Shown here in pieces: positions 12,961 to 26,300 of a DNA stretch of 64,000 nt. Within the stretch, counting starts at the first letter, position 1; each line of letters opens with the position of its first letter. Under the pieces are notes generated by a model. It made no database searches. It was given only the letters and a program-made list of their open reading frames with translations, and was not told the DNA's origin. The translations under genes were made by a program, and so were the position numbers. Source of the stretch: Ancylostoma caninum (lineage: Eukaryota > Nematoda > Chromadorea > Rhabditida > Ancylostomatidae); contig JBAJFG010000611.1 of NCBI GenBank assembly GCA_037903475.1, positions 1,674,001 through 1,738,000 on the forward strand, in the 5' to 3' direction.

Positions 12961-15300
12961 AACAAAATTGATAATACTGCATAGAATGAATTATCTTCGC
13001 CATTAAGGAGGTACCTCTTAAAAACAGCTTTTTACAAAGTCCACATACGATTCTGTAGAACCACAGAGCCTACGAAGACTTTTTGAAAGAAAAGATAATC
13101 ATCCAAAATTCCTGAAAAAAATGATATGAAGGTCCTTTTGCTCACGAGTTTTATCTGATCTAATTAGTACAAATTTAAATAAAGATTTGTCTATTTATTT
13201 ATTGCTGCGGTGTAAAATTGCGCCTACATACATCATGACATCTACATATATTTACTATAGCGCCCTACTTTGTAGCTTCACGGGAGGGGTTAGGGTAGAA
13301 GGAAGATGACAGCTCTTGCTGAAACAAGCAATTACAAATTGATTACAACATTTATAGTCCTTCTCTCTCCTTTTTTCCTTTTTTCTTTTATTGGTAACAC
13401 GGTTGGATCAATGGAAAGTGTACAATTAGTGATAAATGGAGTAGATAGACATTAGTGTGTTACAAATTGAATCGAAGAGAGAAAGACATGGGCATGTTGT
13501 TAAATTATTGGTCCTCCTAATCAAAGAGGCTAGCATCTACTCATTACTCCCATGTAATAGTAATAAAGGAGGAGGCTGGAAAATATGTCCGTGCGGTAGA
13601 AAAGTCAATTTTTTTATTTATTATTCCCCATTCGTCTCACCTTGCTTTGTATAAAAACTGATGGTAACAAAAATAAGATCACAGTTCCGTGACAAAATGA
13701 AAAAAGAAACTGGTAAGGAGATGACCATATCTCCAAGAATGCAGTGTGAGGCAAGGATGTGCTCGTTCGGAGTGGTAGTACCTCTATCAGGGAACAGAAG
13801 AATACGTGGAAGCTAACAGAGCTTTAGCCGGATACGAATACGACAAGGTTTGTTCAAGTTTCTGAAATATGTAGGCATTACGTTTCCGAGCAACAGTGAT
13901 GACAAAAATCGGATTATGTGACATAAAAATCATGCCGCACTTTTCCTACACCTTTATTCTTTGTGAAGTTATGTTTCCACTAAATTCTATCAGGAAAAAA
14001 AAACTCAAGAATAACTACAACTCGACCACTACTCTTCTTCATCTTGAAGTCAACAACATGTTCTTCCTCCTCTCCTCCCCCTCTCCCCCCCCCCCCCCTG
14101 CTTCATAATTCTCCTAACTAATTCCTGCTTCATCTGCTCGTATACCAGTTAATCAAGAACGGTCATACTTTTTTGCTATAGTATTTATTGGTGTTGTTTT
14201 CCAAAGTGCTGTTTTTTTTGTCAACTTTCGCAACCAGTACTATATCAAAACCGTCAAGACTCACGCAACACTGCTCCTATTATATTTTTCACATTTTATG
14301 GATTTGGACACATGAACTTCGAAAGAAGGATTTATTGCGAATAAAACCTTTGGCTGCCTTCGTATATAATGTCCTAGTCAGAACAAAATTTGTGATATCC
14401 CCTTATGCTTACTCACAACTTTAATTTACTACATCCTTCATCAAAAACAACTGTATGCTACAAGCAGGGCTCGCCTCTGCGAGCCAATGGCTTCCTTTAA
14501 AGAAATTCGGCTGTTCGAGACATGCAGAAGCCAATATTAGATGCAATAAAATTTTGCAGGATAACATTTCTTCGATGGGACTCTTCATGCAGCGTAAGTT
14601 CAGCATTTTGGGGAAAGGAACGACTAAATTCAACACGAATTCTACTGCTTGAAGAGAAGTTGTACTCCAAGGAGACATTAGTAAGTGCTTTCAAAGGAGC
14701 GGTAACTATGTATGTTGTAGGAACAACAGGAATTCCGAGAACAAAATCTATACAAAGAAGATCCTGGACACTCGTTTGGAAACGACTAGAGAGCACCCAG
14801 TAATAGTTGAGAAATCGTCGCGGGGATGTTCGGATGAAGCGAGTTGGCAGAAAAAGTATGTACATGTCAGTGAGCCATGGAACGACTTGAGGCAAAGTGC
14901 TGCGTCTGATTTCGGGACAAAAAAAAGCACTGAAGGCGAAACGAGCTTAGTTGATTCACGGATCTGCTTGAGAAAAGGCCTAACTCATCGGGAGATAAAG
15001 CGTTAGGGTGATTGACATTCTGTTCTTGATCTCATTTTCTGGCTACAAATAAAACAACAACGATAAATAAAGTAGAAAGAATGTAATAACAATAAAATGA
15101 TAGTAAAAATTGTAGTAAAAGTAGAAGTGGATTATATATGTCAGTGCCCTTTCCGCTAGTGATGAATGCAGAAAAGACATATGTATACCAGAATCTTATT
15201 TTCGGATAAGGGTAGGGGATGGTATCTGGAATTTCAAACCTTACATAGGCATGATTCAAAATTTACAAAGTCGTTCTTTTCCAATACTATTGACTCCACT
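12961..15300. other. AT-rich intergenic sequence, no gene supported
   Basis: Mostly AT-rich. It contains low-complexity stretches such as the C-run near 14.09 kb and a TAA/ATA-rich patch at 15.05-15.12 kb. Overlapping open frames near 14.45-14.9 kb on both strands have no recognised similarity. Confidence 0.3.
14085..14098 (+). repeat. Poly-C tract
   Basis: A run of 14 C at the end of a longer pyrimidine (CTCC)-rich stretch beginning about 14065. Its length is likely polymorphic and prone to assembly error. Confidence 0.9.
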
Positions 15301-15425
15301 GAGTCAATTCGAGACGAATTTCGAATAAAATTGACTTTCGAGTGATCCGAAATATCGACAATTCGAAAATGTGTTTGAAAATCGAGTTACTCGAAATTTC
15401 GGCTCTCCGAAAGAAAGGTTCTGTT
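15300..15425. repeat. TTCGA/TCGAAA-rich imperfect inverted repeats
   Basis: The words TTCGA, TCGAA and CCGAAA recur about every 15-20 bases in alternating orientation (AATTCGAGACGAATTTCGAA, then ACTCGAAATTTCGG). It looks like a decayed foldback/MITE. No terminal repeat or target duplication could be fixed. Confidence 0.4.
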
Positions 15426-15617
15426 GAATCAGATGTCTAATGAGAGGTAAGATGCCAAAAAAAAAAAACCAAGTTCGCCCAATAGAGAAGGTCCTGTACT
15501 GGGAAGAAGTACGTACAAGGCGCAATGCCACTTCCAGAACCGAAGAGTTTCTGATCCACGAAAACAATTGTAAATTACTGGTAAATGCAGTAGACAACCG
15601 TGCCGATAACACGACAG

Positions 15618-15782
15618 GATTTCGGTGATACATCGAAATTCTGCCGGCTGTGCCCATCTATCAACACTGCTGCCTATTTACATAACATGGATGGCGTCGA
15701 TAGCGTCGTCGTCGACTACAAAAACGGCGTTTGCGAAAATCACATGCACTGTGAGACCGGGCCCGTTTACAGTAACGTCTAG
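15618..15782 (+). CDS. Candidate terminal exon of a cysteine-containing nematode protein
   Basis: After a CAG acceptor ending at 15617 there is an open stretch of 54 codons ending in TAG. It contains four cysteines (FCRLCPS, NGVCENH, MHCETGP) and a hydrophilic stretch DGVDSVVVDYKNG. Composition and cysteine spacing look like a small secreted or extracellular nematode domain, but I do not recognise the family. No clear upstream exon was found, and the minus strand (DOK-like gene) could also extend here. It may be a pseudogene exon. Confidence 0.3.
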   Translation, partial: DFGDTSKFCRLCPSINTAAYLHNMDGVDSVVVDYKNGVCENHMHCETGPVYSNV

Positions 15783-16402
15783 AGTGCGCATCTGCTAAAC
15801 AGCCCATGTACATTCCTGCAATGTAGTTTAGTTTTTCGACGAACACTGCAGCTGGCGCTTATCGCTGCGGCCTCGGGCGACCACATTTGCGTGCACAAAA
15901 TGAAGGCGAAAAGAAATGAAATGTTTATTGAATGACTGATGCTTCGATAAACGTATTTCTCGCCTCATGATTGCTCATCTTCCTATGCCAGCTGAACCAA
16001 CATGCCGATGTTTAGAGTACTCTTGTTTGTGCAGTGCCTGAAAATACCAACTGAGGTTCGGAATGTGGACGTGGAAATGCTATTGCAAGCCAGGAAGTTG
16101 CCGTAAAAATAATTCCTAGTTTAAAAAGATATAGCTCCGCTCAAAATTAGTTTCACCAAATCGAATGAGAACTATTACAATTTACAGTTATATAGCGACA
16201 CAATGGATATTTTCTCGTTCCTGTAGAGTAAAAATACTAGTTTCTGGAGCTAATTAACTCTCGAAGGGTGTTTTTAGCAGCCTGTTCGTTTTCCTAGATC
16301 GTTCATCAATATTTTTGGGAAAAAATTTCTATAACTCTAAATCCTGTCCTATGCCTAAATCCACAGCCCCCTTCTTAAACCAGCACATCGAACCTCGCCC
16401 AG

Positions 16403-16671
16403 GTTCTTCTTGCAAACCAACCCCGTCGTAGGCAAAAGTCCGCAAGAATTGTTCTCAAATATTCGCCCCCTGGGAGGTGAAGCCCGTAATATCCACGTAC
16501 CGTCGCCATCCAATGGAAGACCACTTTTTGGACCAAGTCAAAAGCAGCTCGGTTTTAGTAAATTTGCCCAAAAATTCAATTTTGATGCGCTGAGTATCGA
16601 CAGTGCAGCTTCAGTCGACGCGATAAATGACCCTAATTTCCGAGACATAATGGGCTTATCTTTTACATATA
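16403..16671 (+). CDS. Candidate internal exon, unknown protein
   Basis: The stretch is bounded by an acceptor (CTCGCCCAG, ending 16402) and a donor (GTAAGA at 16672). The open frame reads NPVVGKSPQELFSNIRPLGG, then FGPSQKQLGFSKFAQKFNFD and SIDSAASVDAINDPNF. It has protein-like composition with no stop, but no motif I can name. Its relation to the exon at 15618-15782 is unclear, because that one ends in a stop upstream of this one. Confidence 0.3.
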
Positions 16672-17358
16672 GTAAGATATTTCTCTATGGAAGATTTTTC
16701 ATATAACAAAATTCCTCAAAAATGAGGCAAAGGCCGTGATTGTCCATTATTTTTGGAAAAAAGGTTAATACGAGACGATCTCGAAATGTTCGAATCATGT
16801 GCTCTCTTTATTTATTATAAAACCATTATGACCGTTTTCGAAAGAGTATTCGATTGTCACATTTGGTTAACAATATTCAGCGATCAATGCTTTTTTTTAC
16901 TCTTTGTAACTCGGACGATAGAATTTCAAGTTGATCAACAATCGTTTCGAGCAGGCCGACACAGACGCACAATGCCATGAATGCGGGGGGACATCATTTG
17001 ATATTCAATGCATAGGTACGCAAGCGGGTGCTCAAAGGTCGGGATATGTTTACCATGGCAATCCTAGTATATATGTTAGCGGACATTTATGTGAACGACA
17101 ATAAGTCATAACGAAGTAAGAAACGAAGCGTCTAGGAGTGCTGGATAACTGTGAAACTTCCATGTCATCAGAAACTCTCGCAGAAATCCGGTGTTCCTGA
17201 GGGTCAGCTGACTTAATGATTGTTCAACTAACGTCATTATAAATCACCCAAGATTTCTTTGAATATCTTTGAGCTATAAAGAGGACCCTTTTGCCCGGTA
17301 TAGACGCTAGTATTACTCATTTTGGAGGAAAAACCACTGTTAGTATTATGAAACTCAC

Positions 17359-20300
17359 TTCAGCACTTGCACACTGAGGTTGTTCGACGACATCATCGTA
17401 GCAACTCTCTTGAATAGATTGATCCTTCCATCGCTCGCTGTCCCTCTTCTGCTCGGATCCGTTCAGGCATTTAGGTGGAACCGGCAACCTGTGAGTTCAC
17501 TTATATCAATCTATTACTGTGATAAAAACAAACTCTGCTACAGCTTTTGGACATAAGACACGTCACTGCAATATTTGTAAACGAAGATTTAACAGGGATT
17601 AGCCGAAAAAATGTTGCACAACTCTCGCAGTACCGAAAACTACTCGGAGGTGGAAACATTAAAGCAAGCGGAGACTATTCCAATCTATTGTGACTAAGAA
17701 TAGACAACTAAAAATAATGAGCGTTGGACATTTTTTGTGGGCCTGGACCTGCTCGCAGCGCCGCATCATTCGCGTCTTGGCAGTCTGATTGTCTGCGCAT
17801 CCACACAATCAACTAATATCACAGTCCTCATTATCTATCGGCACTGGTGTAGGGCGGCGTGCGGACTTGGATCAGTGAGGTTTCTTTCGAAAAAAAAGAA
17901 TTTTGCTATAGGTGGTGAATGTGTATATTAAAGATTGAAATTAGACGACCAAAAATAATGAGTGTCAGTTTTCCGGCGACATGATCGTGAAAATTCACAA
18001 TTTTTCGATGGCTGTGGAAAATTTTTAACCTTCACTAGAAGAACATTACAAAGAAAATGTATGGTAAAGGGAATTAGTGCATGCTTTGGGCGTAATTCTT
18101 ATTTTCACTCAAGTGCCCTATGGTCGTGAAAGATTAGGATTCCGAAATAGTGGTTAATGAATATCCTATGTAAATCATATTATACATATTATTTCACCGA
18201 ATCATTGGAATGTGTCCACCAAAATCAGCACATGTACTAAAAATATGCTAGAATTTTCACAGAGTTGCTCTCTCACAGTAGTTTCACTCATTGTCGGTTA
18301 TTGTTCCCAAATGTGACGTTAGTGGGATGAGCTAACTTGGGTCTGGCAACAACAGAGCGCAATTTGCAGCTGCAGAGGTTTTTTGCACATTTTCGGCGCC
18401 CATTTCTCTACTCAGCATGCGTTCGAAGCGTGAGTTTTGGAACATTTGCCACTTTGGAAAAACGGACTTGGATGGTGTCCTCAGATTTAAACGTGAGGGG
18501 TTAGGGACAAGTGCGACTGTGTACAGCAGCAAACAGTGCCTAGTATTTTTTAACGTCTTATTCAGGTGGAAAAATTCCAGTAGATTTCGCTTATTTTACG
18601 TGTATTTGTTTCGGAAATTTATTTCCGAAACAATTACACGTAAAATAAGCGTAATCCACTGGAATTTCGCAATTTTTCTCGATTCCAGTAGATTCCACTG
18701 GAATTTACACGTAAAATAAGCGAAATCTACTGGAAACTGCACTTCGCGTAAATTCCAATAGATTTCGTGTATTTTTCGTTTATTTTCCTGGTAAATTCGT
18801 ATTTCACTAGTTGTTGCCGTTGCTTTTCCACCTTCAGGAATGGGTTATGCTTCAAAAAATCGAAAAAATTCACGTCGTACGCAAGGATGGTCGAGGAAAC
18901 CACCAGCACCCGGAGGTATTTTCCAGAGTGCAGCATTTGTGCTCTGGGCCCACAGCGGCGCAGCGCTGCGTACCGCCTACCCTGGCTGGAACTTGTCGCA
19001 TCAGTTGATGTCGCAGCAATTTTCGCGTATTTCTCAGCAGAGTTCGCCTATTTTTCGGGTGGAATTCGGGTAAATTCCAGTGGATTTCGCTTATTTTCCG
19101 GAGATATACGTGTAATTTTCGGGCGAAATCGGGAAATATTTCAGCGAAAAATAAGCGGAATCTGCTCGAAAGCACCAGTAATCTACTGGAATTTTTCCAC
19201 CTGGGTAGGACCTCCATTCATGTTTAAGTGGCAGCTGTTTGAAAGTGTTTAGGCCGAGATGAGATGCACAGCATGGTATTAATTGGATAAATCGGACGTT
19301 TTGGAGAGTAGTCGGGTCCCCTTTTCAGGAAGGAATTCCATGGAATTCCTTCACTGCCTGACTACATATTCATATGGGATATACCTACTTTGGCATCATT
19401 CAGCTGCTTCCAGGGAGGTTTTCGCTACTACTGTTACAAGAGGAGTCATATGGTCCCTTACGCATTTATCTGGGCATAAAGTTTCATCTTTCAGATCAGT
19501 TAAAGAAAGACAGAAACAGAGGAACTTGTCAGGATCCACAAGAAGTGATAACCTGTTGATGCTACGTTAGCTTGGAATTTGCAAACCATTCAATCCTAAC
19601 TGCGATAACTTCTAGGAAGCATGCTTTTTTGTTGCTTGGCAGTATTTCTTCGGTATTTCCAAATGCATGAATTGAAAGAGGACTTTACAGGCTCGAAAAC
19701 TTCTTCGAACATCTCAAAATACCACTTATCAGAATTACGGCGATTTTCACTTTAGAATGAGGTTACGTATACACCTAAAAATTAGCACCACTAATCGAGC
19801 ATGGATTTGTAACATTTATTCTTGGAAGACCACCATGAAACAGCATCATAGAGGAAAAAATTCGTAGCAAATTCATATATGGAAACTCACCTCAGCCACT
19901 CACTATCCGCGTTCTCCTCAAAATCTGTCCTAACACCTTCAATAGCTTTCTTCCGGGAATTCCTGCAAATGTCGTGAATTAGTCCATTATTTACGCTACA
20001 TTGTCCATCTTGTAGAAGCTATCGCTCTCACTTCCTAAACAATCCCGAAAAAAGTCCTTCCTTTGCTACTTTCTCCTTTGCAACTTTGATTTTCACACTT
20101 TTTGTCTCCTGTGGCTCTATCACTTTGTCCATAACTCGGTCCTCCACAACAGGCGGAAGGTGTCTGTCGCTCTGGACAACACTCGCCTTCGAAGATCCCT
20201 GGCTCTCCAGCGTTGAGGCATGGCTGGAATTCGTAAAGAAAGTGATGTTGCAGATGGTCTATGGCCGCGAAAAACCTACGCCGCAAAAGTACACGCTTCC

Positions 20301-23300
20301 AATTCAGCTGTCTTTTAGATGTTAGCGATAAAAACGTGCCCGTATAAATCTTGTATGTGACTGTACATACTTGTACCAATGCAAAACTAGGTACGAAAAA
20401 CTCAATGGTTAACTACTTCGTGCACCTTCATTGACTGCATTCGACGAGATTTCTAACAAAGACCACTGTTAGGCACGACCTGTGGCAGCGGACAGGGGTG
20501 AGTTGGGGAGTGAGAAGAGGGAGGGGGGGAGGGGAACAAAAGTTGGTGCTTGTGGTTCGGCAAAAGGACTTCTAAGATTAGAATCTCTGCGAATCATGAA
20601 AAAAAAAAGAGTAGATGTTCCAAAAATTGTGGTAGAAAAAATTGTGAATTTAACGTACACATTTGCGGAATAGTTTAGCAGGAATTCCAAGTGATAATTT
20701 TGGGAGAAGCCCCTGTAACTAAACAGTAGCAGCATGGAGTTTCTTACTTGCTAGGAAGAAAGGCAATTTAGCTTTCTAGTTGCCTTGCAACGTTTAATAC
20801 CATGTGTACTTATGGATGTCATGACATACACTTATGAAAAGTTTTGAAGATCAGGTGTTTTTAGGCGCTTGTACTAGGATAATCCAAAATGTGCGTCATG
20901 ATATTCTGACGGTGAAGCAAAAGTGAGAAGCCGTTCAAAAGTTAGGATATTGGGGGCTGAATTTTGTATGTCATGCGGAAAAATAACGAAGCACCTTAAC
21001 TACTCATTTTATGTCCAGGAAGGATTTTTTGTGGACTCAGATGTGCATGGTTAACAGTACAGATATCATGCGCTTTTTCCGCTTTCACCATTCGCTTTTA
21101 CGATGAAAAGGTGCTAGTCAGCAATATTTCAAACTGGTCCACATCGCCATTACATCATTTTTGTTCTGAAAAGGGTGCTGGTTCAAGAATGAGAGAATAT
21201 CTGTTTGTGGAGCGACAGCAAAGAAGTGAAAGAAGGAGTAGAGGTTAGGGCGACAGGGCACAGAACATTGAGAACGTGCACGATGTAGAGCCTGTTTAAC
21301 TTACAAACTTCAATGGAGCTTGATAATATGACAGTACAGATCAGTAAGTTGGTTACAAACCAACAACTAACAATTTTTGCTTCTTTTTCTTCTCTAGAGA
21401 CATCAACAATAGGATTAGCACGAATCCACAACTATAGCAGACCAACCTCAGGTCGGATGCACTGGTCGTAACCTCGCGAGCTTGATGATAGAACCGATTA
21501 TACTTCCGCTTCGTGTTTAACCTCACGGCTGGGAACGAGTTTTTGAATCTAATATAATTCCTGAAAGAAAAACCATTCATGCAAGGTGGACATACAGGTT
21601 TCCTTTGTTCTCTGAACGTTAAATAGCAATCAGAGCACTGAATCCTCCTATAAGCAGCACTAAGCCTTTTCTAATAACTGATAATTCGTTAGTTCCCGGT
21701 TGTGCGTACTGATGAGCCAAGCAGAAAAATTAAGAGAATCTGAGCAAAACATGGTCCTATGTATAATTTTGAGATTTTTCTTCGTATGCTCAAGAAATCT
21801 CAGGGCACAGTCGAACATCACAATCATCCGATTTACCTATGTATTTTCATACCACCGACATCAGCAGATGATGTCGATGTTGTGAAGGTACATAAGGAAA
21901 TGGAAACTGTGGAGTAATTCTGAGGAGATTCTTATCCAAGACGACTCAGTTAGATCAATAAACCGCCAAAATAATGAGCTGTGAAGAAAACTTTGCAAAA
22001 GGTAAGTTGTTTGAGTTGCTTTACGTTTTGGACCGAAATGAACAGAGGAGAAGGTGCATACGTAAAACATGGGATTGAGGGATCAAACTGGATTATCACA
22101 AAGCAGGACCTACGCAGAACTTAAATTCGACCTTGGGATAGGTGAGGTTTGAGAAACCACATAGAGTCTGGATGGCCGACGTAACGTTAGGGATACGTCT
22201 GGTTCTATTGAACAAGTTGTAGGTGATATTAGGCTGGTGTATAATTATCGAGTGCTTTTTCCCTCATTTCACTCTCATTGAAATGGGGCGTTTACTGCCT
22301 TTCTCTTGTGGAATACCCTCATTGTACACTTAGAAGGAGATTTGTAGATGACCATAGTAATTTCAGCTACACTATGCTCTACCACCCTGAGGAGGTATGT
22401 AAGGACCACAAAGTAGTCAGTGCCCGGTCTCGGTGAGGTCCCTCAACTGTTGAACAATGAATCAGCCATATAGTCGATTCCGCTCGGATAAAAAAGGAGG
22501 GTTCGGATGCGTCGTTGGAAAGGCGGTTAATCTCACAACCACATGCTACCCGTTCCGGATACACAAAACGTCAGGCATGGATAAATATGTCGATGGAACA
22601 GAGGCAAAGTGCAAGTTTGGGTCCGTTATCACGTTTACCACAGGTAATCTCAATGATTCATCCGGGATATGTCGACATCCTCCCAATTCGTTACCAAAGC
22701 TTCACTGGGTCTAACCATTTGAGCTCAGCGATTGTTTCTTTGCTGGAAACCACGTCGAGGTCGCAGAACGACCACTTGCAGTTTATAAATTCTCCCAGCT
22801 GTAGGGCATGGCGTCGTGAACAAAAGGATGAGTAGCTAAGTGCTTTTTGTGAAGAAAGTGTGGAATATCCATGTGAAGGAAAAATATCCAAAACATCAGC
22901 TTCAATAGAAGAAAATAGATGATTACTCACCAATCCCATAATTATTATTTCATGGAATGCTTCTTTTTTTTATTGAAATCCCCACTAGCAGTATCAAAAA
23001 CCGCTTCTCAGCGGATGTGGACCTCTAGAGGAGGAGCTAAGCCATAACTCTTTCCAATCAACCCACTTTAATATTCCCGCTTAGACCTTCACTATGGAGG
23101 TTACTCCAAGAAACATATGAAGAGAACAAAATACGTTTACCTCATGTGATCAATAATCAGAAGCGGTTGATCGCAAATGAATTCATAGACTCCGCAGTTT
23201 TCCACAGCGATACCTAACGAGTTCTCTCCAACAGCAGCCCTAGAAGTAATAATGAAAGCATGGAAGTTCTGCTATGAGCGATAATTCCGAAACTATGGAA

Positions 23301-26300
23301 GAACCTACCATAAAATGTCATGGTAGGGAAAGTGCTGAACCTGGATATTGCCATGAATCAAGGCAAGCAGGTCGTCACAGAAGCGAAGCGAGTAGTTTCC
23401 CTCGGCAAGATTTCGCTTCGTTGTCAACGTAGACGGTACTAACAAAACAGGGTACTGGTCATCTGTAAGAAAAGTCCATAAGCTCTGTGTACGTGGCATA
23501 ACAAAACAAGTGACTTACAAAACTGGGTGTCGTCGTTTTCAGATGAGGAAGACTCCGTAGAGGTGCTTGGTGCAATTGTTACATACTTAATTGTTAAATG
23601 TTAGAGTATTGCTGTACGGGATGTTTCCATCGAGCGCCTCACGTACCTTCTTAGGAAAAGCAGCTGAGCTGATAGAACTCATCAACTGGGAGATGTGATC
23701 GGAGCGAAGGCGAAGCTCTGCGTCATCTTTCATCTGGAGACGAATGTAGGGGTCCTCTCCTAAAACGAGAAAACAAACTATGAGTTTGTAATCCAAAACA
23801 ATGCTTCTATGAATAAGAAACGAAACAAATTTACAGAAATAGTGGAGAAGAAAGAGACATGTAAAGAGTGAAATAATAATGTGATCCCTATCGAGCTTTT
23901 CTTTCAAATCATCTTTTATTAGAGTAATAGATCTGGGATACGCACTGACTTTTTTCGTCTTAGTGAACATGTTGTTGAAGTTGCTGCACCCCCACTCCTA
24001 AGTATTCTGGAAAAGCGATAAATGGCGAACTTACTGACATTCCTTTCTACACTTTTATTCGACATTTACTCCCTTGATCTAGCAAATTCTGTGGAAACCG
24101 ATCCCCGAATAAAAATCGCGGCTTATGCCGATGACATCAAAATTTACGCCGCTTATGATAACATCGAGAAATAAGAAATTCGGACGAAACTGCGGCACTC
24201 AATCCAGCAAATGCTCGCAGGGGGCGCAGACCTGGCACATAAAACTTAACGCATCGAAAAGCCACGTTATGATCTTAGGTGGTGAGAATGACGATTTTAA
24301 CTATGACATCCCTCTTACAAAGAAGGACACATTTCGAGACCTAGGAGTTCTTGTTGACTGCTCCCTTAAGCAGTCTCAGCAAATTGATGTATTGGAGTTA
24401 AAGCTAGACGTATTATGCACTCCATCTTGAGGAACCTACATCCGTCGGATATGAGCATTTTGTTAAAAATGTGCAATGCATACGTCTTACCTGCGCTTGG
24501 GTACTGCAGTCAATTATGGAGTCCATTTTTGAAAAACGAAGCCCAAAAGCTTGAAAAAAATATTAAAAACATTTACTAGAATCGTGTTTTACCTAGCCTC
24601 TCCGAATAAAAACTACCCACAAACACTGCCTGACTATAAAACATGTTTACAGATCCTAGGCCTTAAAAGCTCGATGTATATGGAAGCACAAGCGGATGTT
24701 ATCATGGGTTTTAAAATGCTGAGGTACGTTTAAAATCCTCGAATTTCTGGGTTTTTAGACCAGTGAATGACTTATGATGACGATTCAGTTTTAACTTATT
24801 CCGTTCCAGGTGTGGTAAGTGGTATAACAATTTGCAGCGGAACTCTTTTGCATATCGAACCTCACAGTATGTACCTGAACAAGCTTACGCCCCAATTAGC
24901 AGCTTCGAAAGACTCAAAAACGCTGAAAAAACGTTTACTGAATGTAGATTTACTGGATCTTTTAGGCATCGAGGATGTAGTATGAGGGCAACGTGTAGAT
25001 TAACATTACCTCTCAAGTTAATTCGCATGTCAGCTGATTTCTGTGCAGATCAGAGTAGTATCCGTCTTTCGACATTACTTCTCTAATCCACCTATCTGGG
25101 TTAATGGAGATTGGAATTTCTGAACAGGCAGGTGGAAGTCATGCTAGCATGCTCTCCGTGTGTTTAAGGTCATTGTTAAGACGGGGGCTACCCTCTGGCG
25201 CCAGCATGTGCGATGACGTTACGAATAGGTCCAGCTTTGAAATGTTCCAGCCGGCCCGTAGCCCGTAGTGGTAGAAGCCGTCGTTCGGCGTGCCGGTTGC
25301 ACGGGATGAACCAGTATACCCTTTGTCGAACTGCCTTCATTGCTCCCATGTCTCTGTCAGAAATGAGGGCATCTTGCTGGTTGATATGAACGGCAGCTTC
25401 AAAATCTATGTGCCCCTTCTGAACTTACGTTAGGTCCATATGACTATTATTCGACAGAGCTGACACCCCGAACTAATAGATCCGTGTGGAAATATTAGGG
25501 TGGTCAGAAAGTCTTGAGCCGATTTTTTAAAAAGTTTCAGAACTTTCGATTCTTGACCGGTACCACGACCTACCATGTGGTATCATCCTCTATCAGAATC
25601 ACTCTCGAAAACGGTAGGTATATATACCCAGGTTGCCTTTCTTAACTTTAATTACGATGTCAATTCCACAAGTGCACATTCGAACGATTATCTTCTATGA
25701 ATGGCGCCGCGGCACTGGAGCGACGGAAACCGTTCGCAACATCAACAACGCATTAGGAGAAGACACTACTTCCATCAGCACTGTCAAATGCTGTTTCGTT
25801 CGCTTCGAAGGAGGAGATACGGACTTCGAAGAAAAGCCTCGGTCGGGACGCCACCTCAAGGTGGAAGACTCCGTCATTCTCGGCGCCGTCAAAGAGGACC
25901 CGGAAGTTAGCACCCGCAGTCTTGCGACGAGACTCAGATGTAGCCATCAAATAGTCCTCAGTCGCCTTCAGGTCCTCGGCTACAGAAAAGTGCTGACTCG
26001 ATGGATCCCTCATGTCTTGACTGGTAGTACGCGCTTCACCCGGATATCCATTTGTCAGTGTCTCCTTCTCCGCCCTCAACGAAAGGAGTTTCTGAGGGAT
26101 CTGATTACCGGAGACGAGAGTTGGGTCCTCTACGATTCCAGTACGCGTCGTGCCTTGTGGCTCCCTCAAGGAGAAGACCCTCCAACGCAAGACAAATCGG
26201 ACCTTCACCCCAAGAAGTGTCTCCTTTGCTGCTTTTGGGTTTCGCGAGGAATGCTGTATCACGAGCTGCTCCCGCAAGGACACACCGTCACCGGTAGCTT

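Noticed and set aside
14497..14895. Overlapping open frames on both strands near 14.5-14.9 kb
   Set aside because: Three frames are open at once and none has a recognisable motif; coding strand cannot be chosen.
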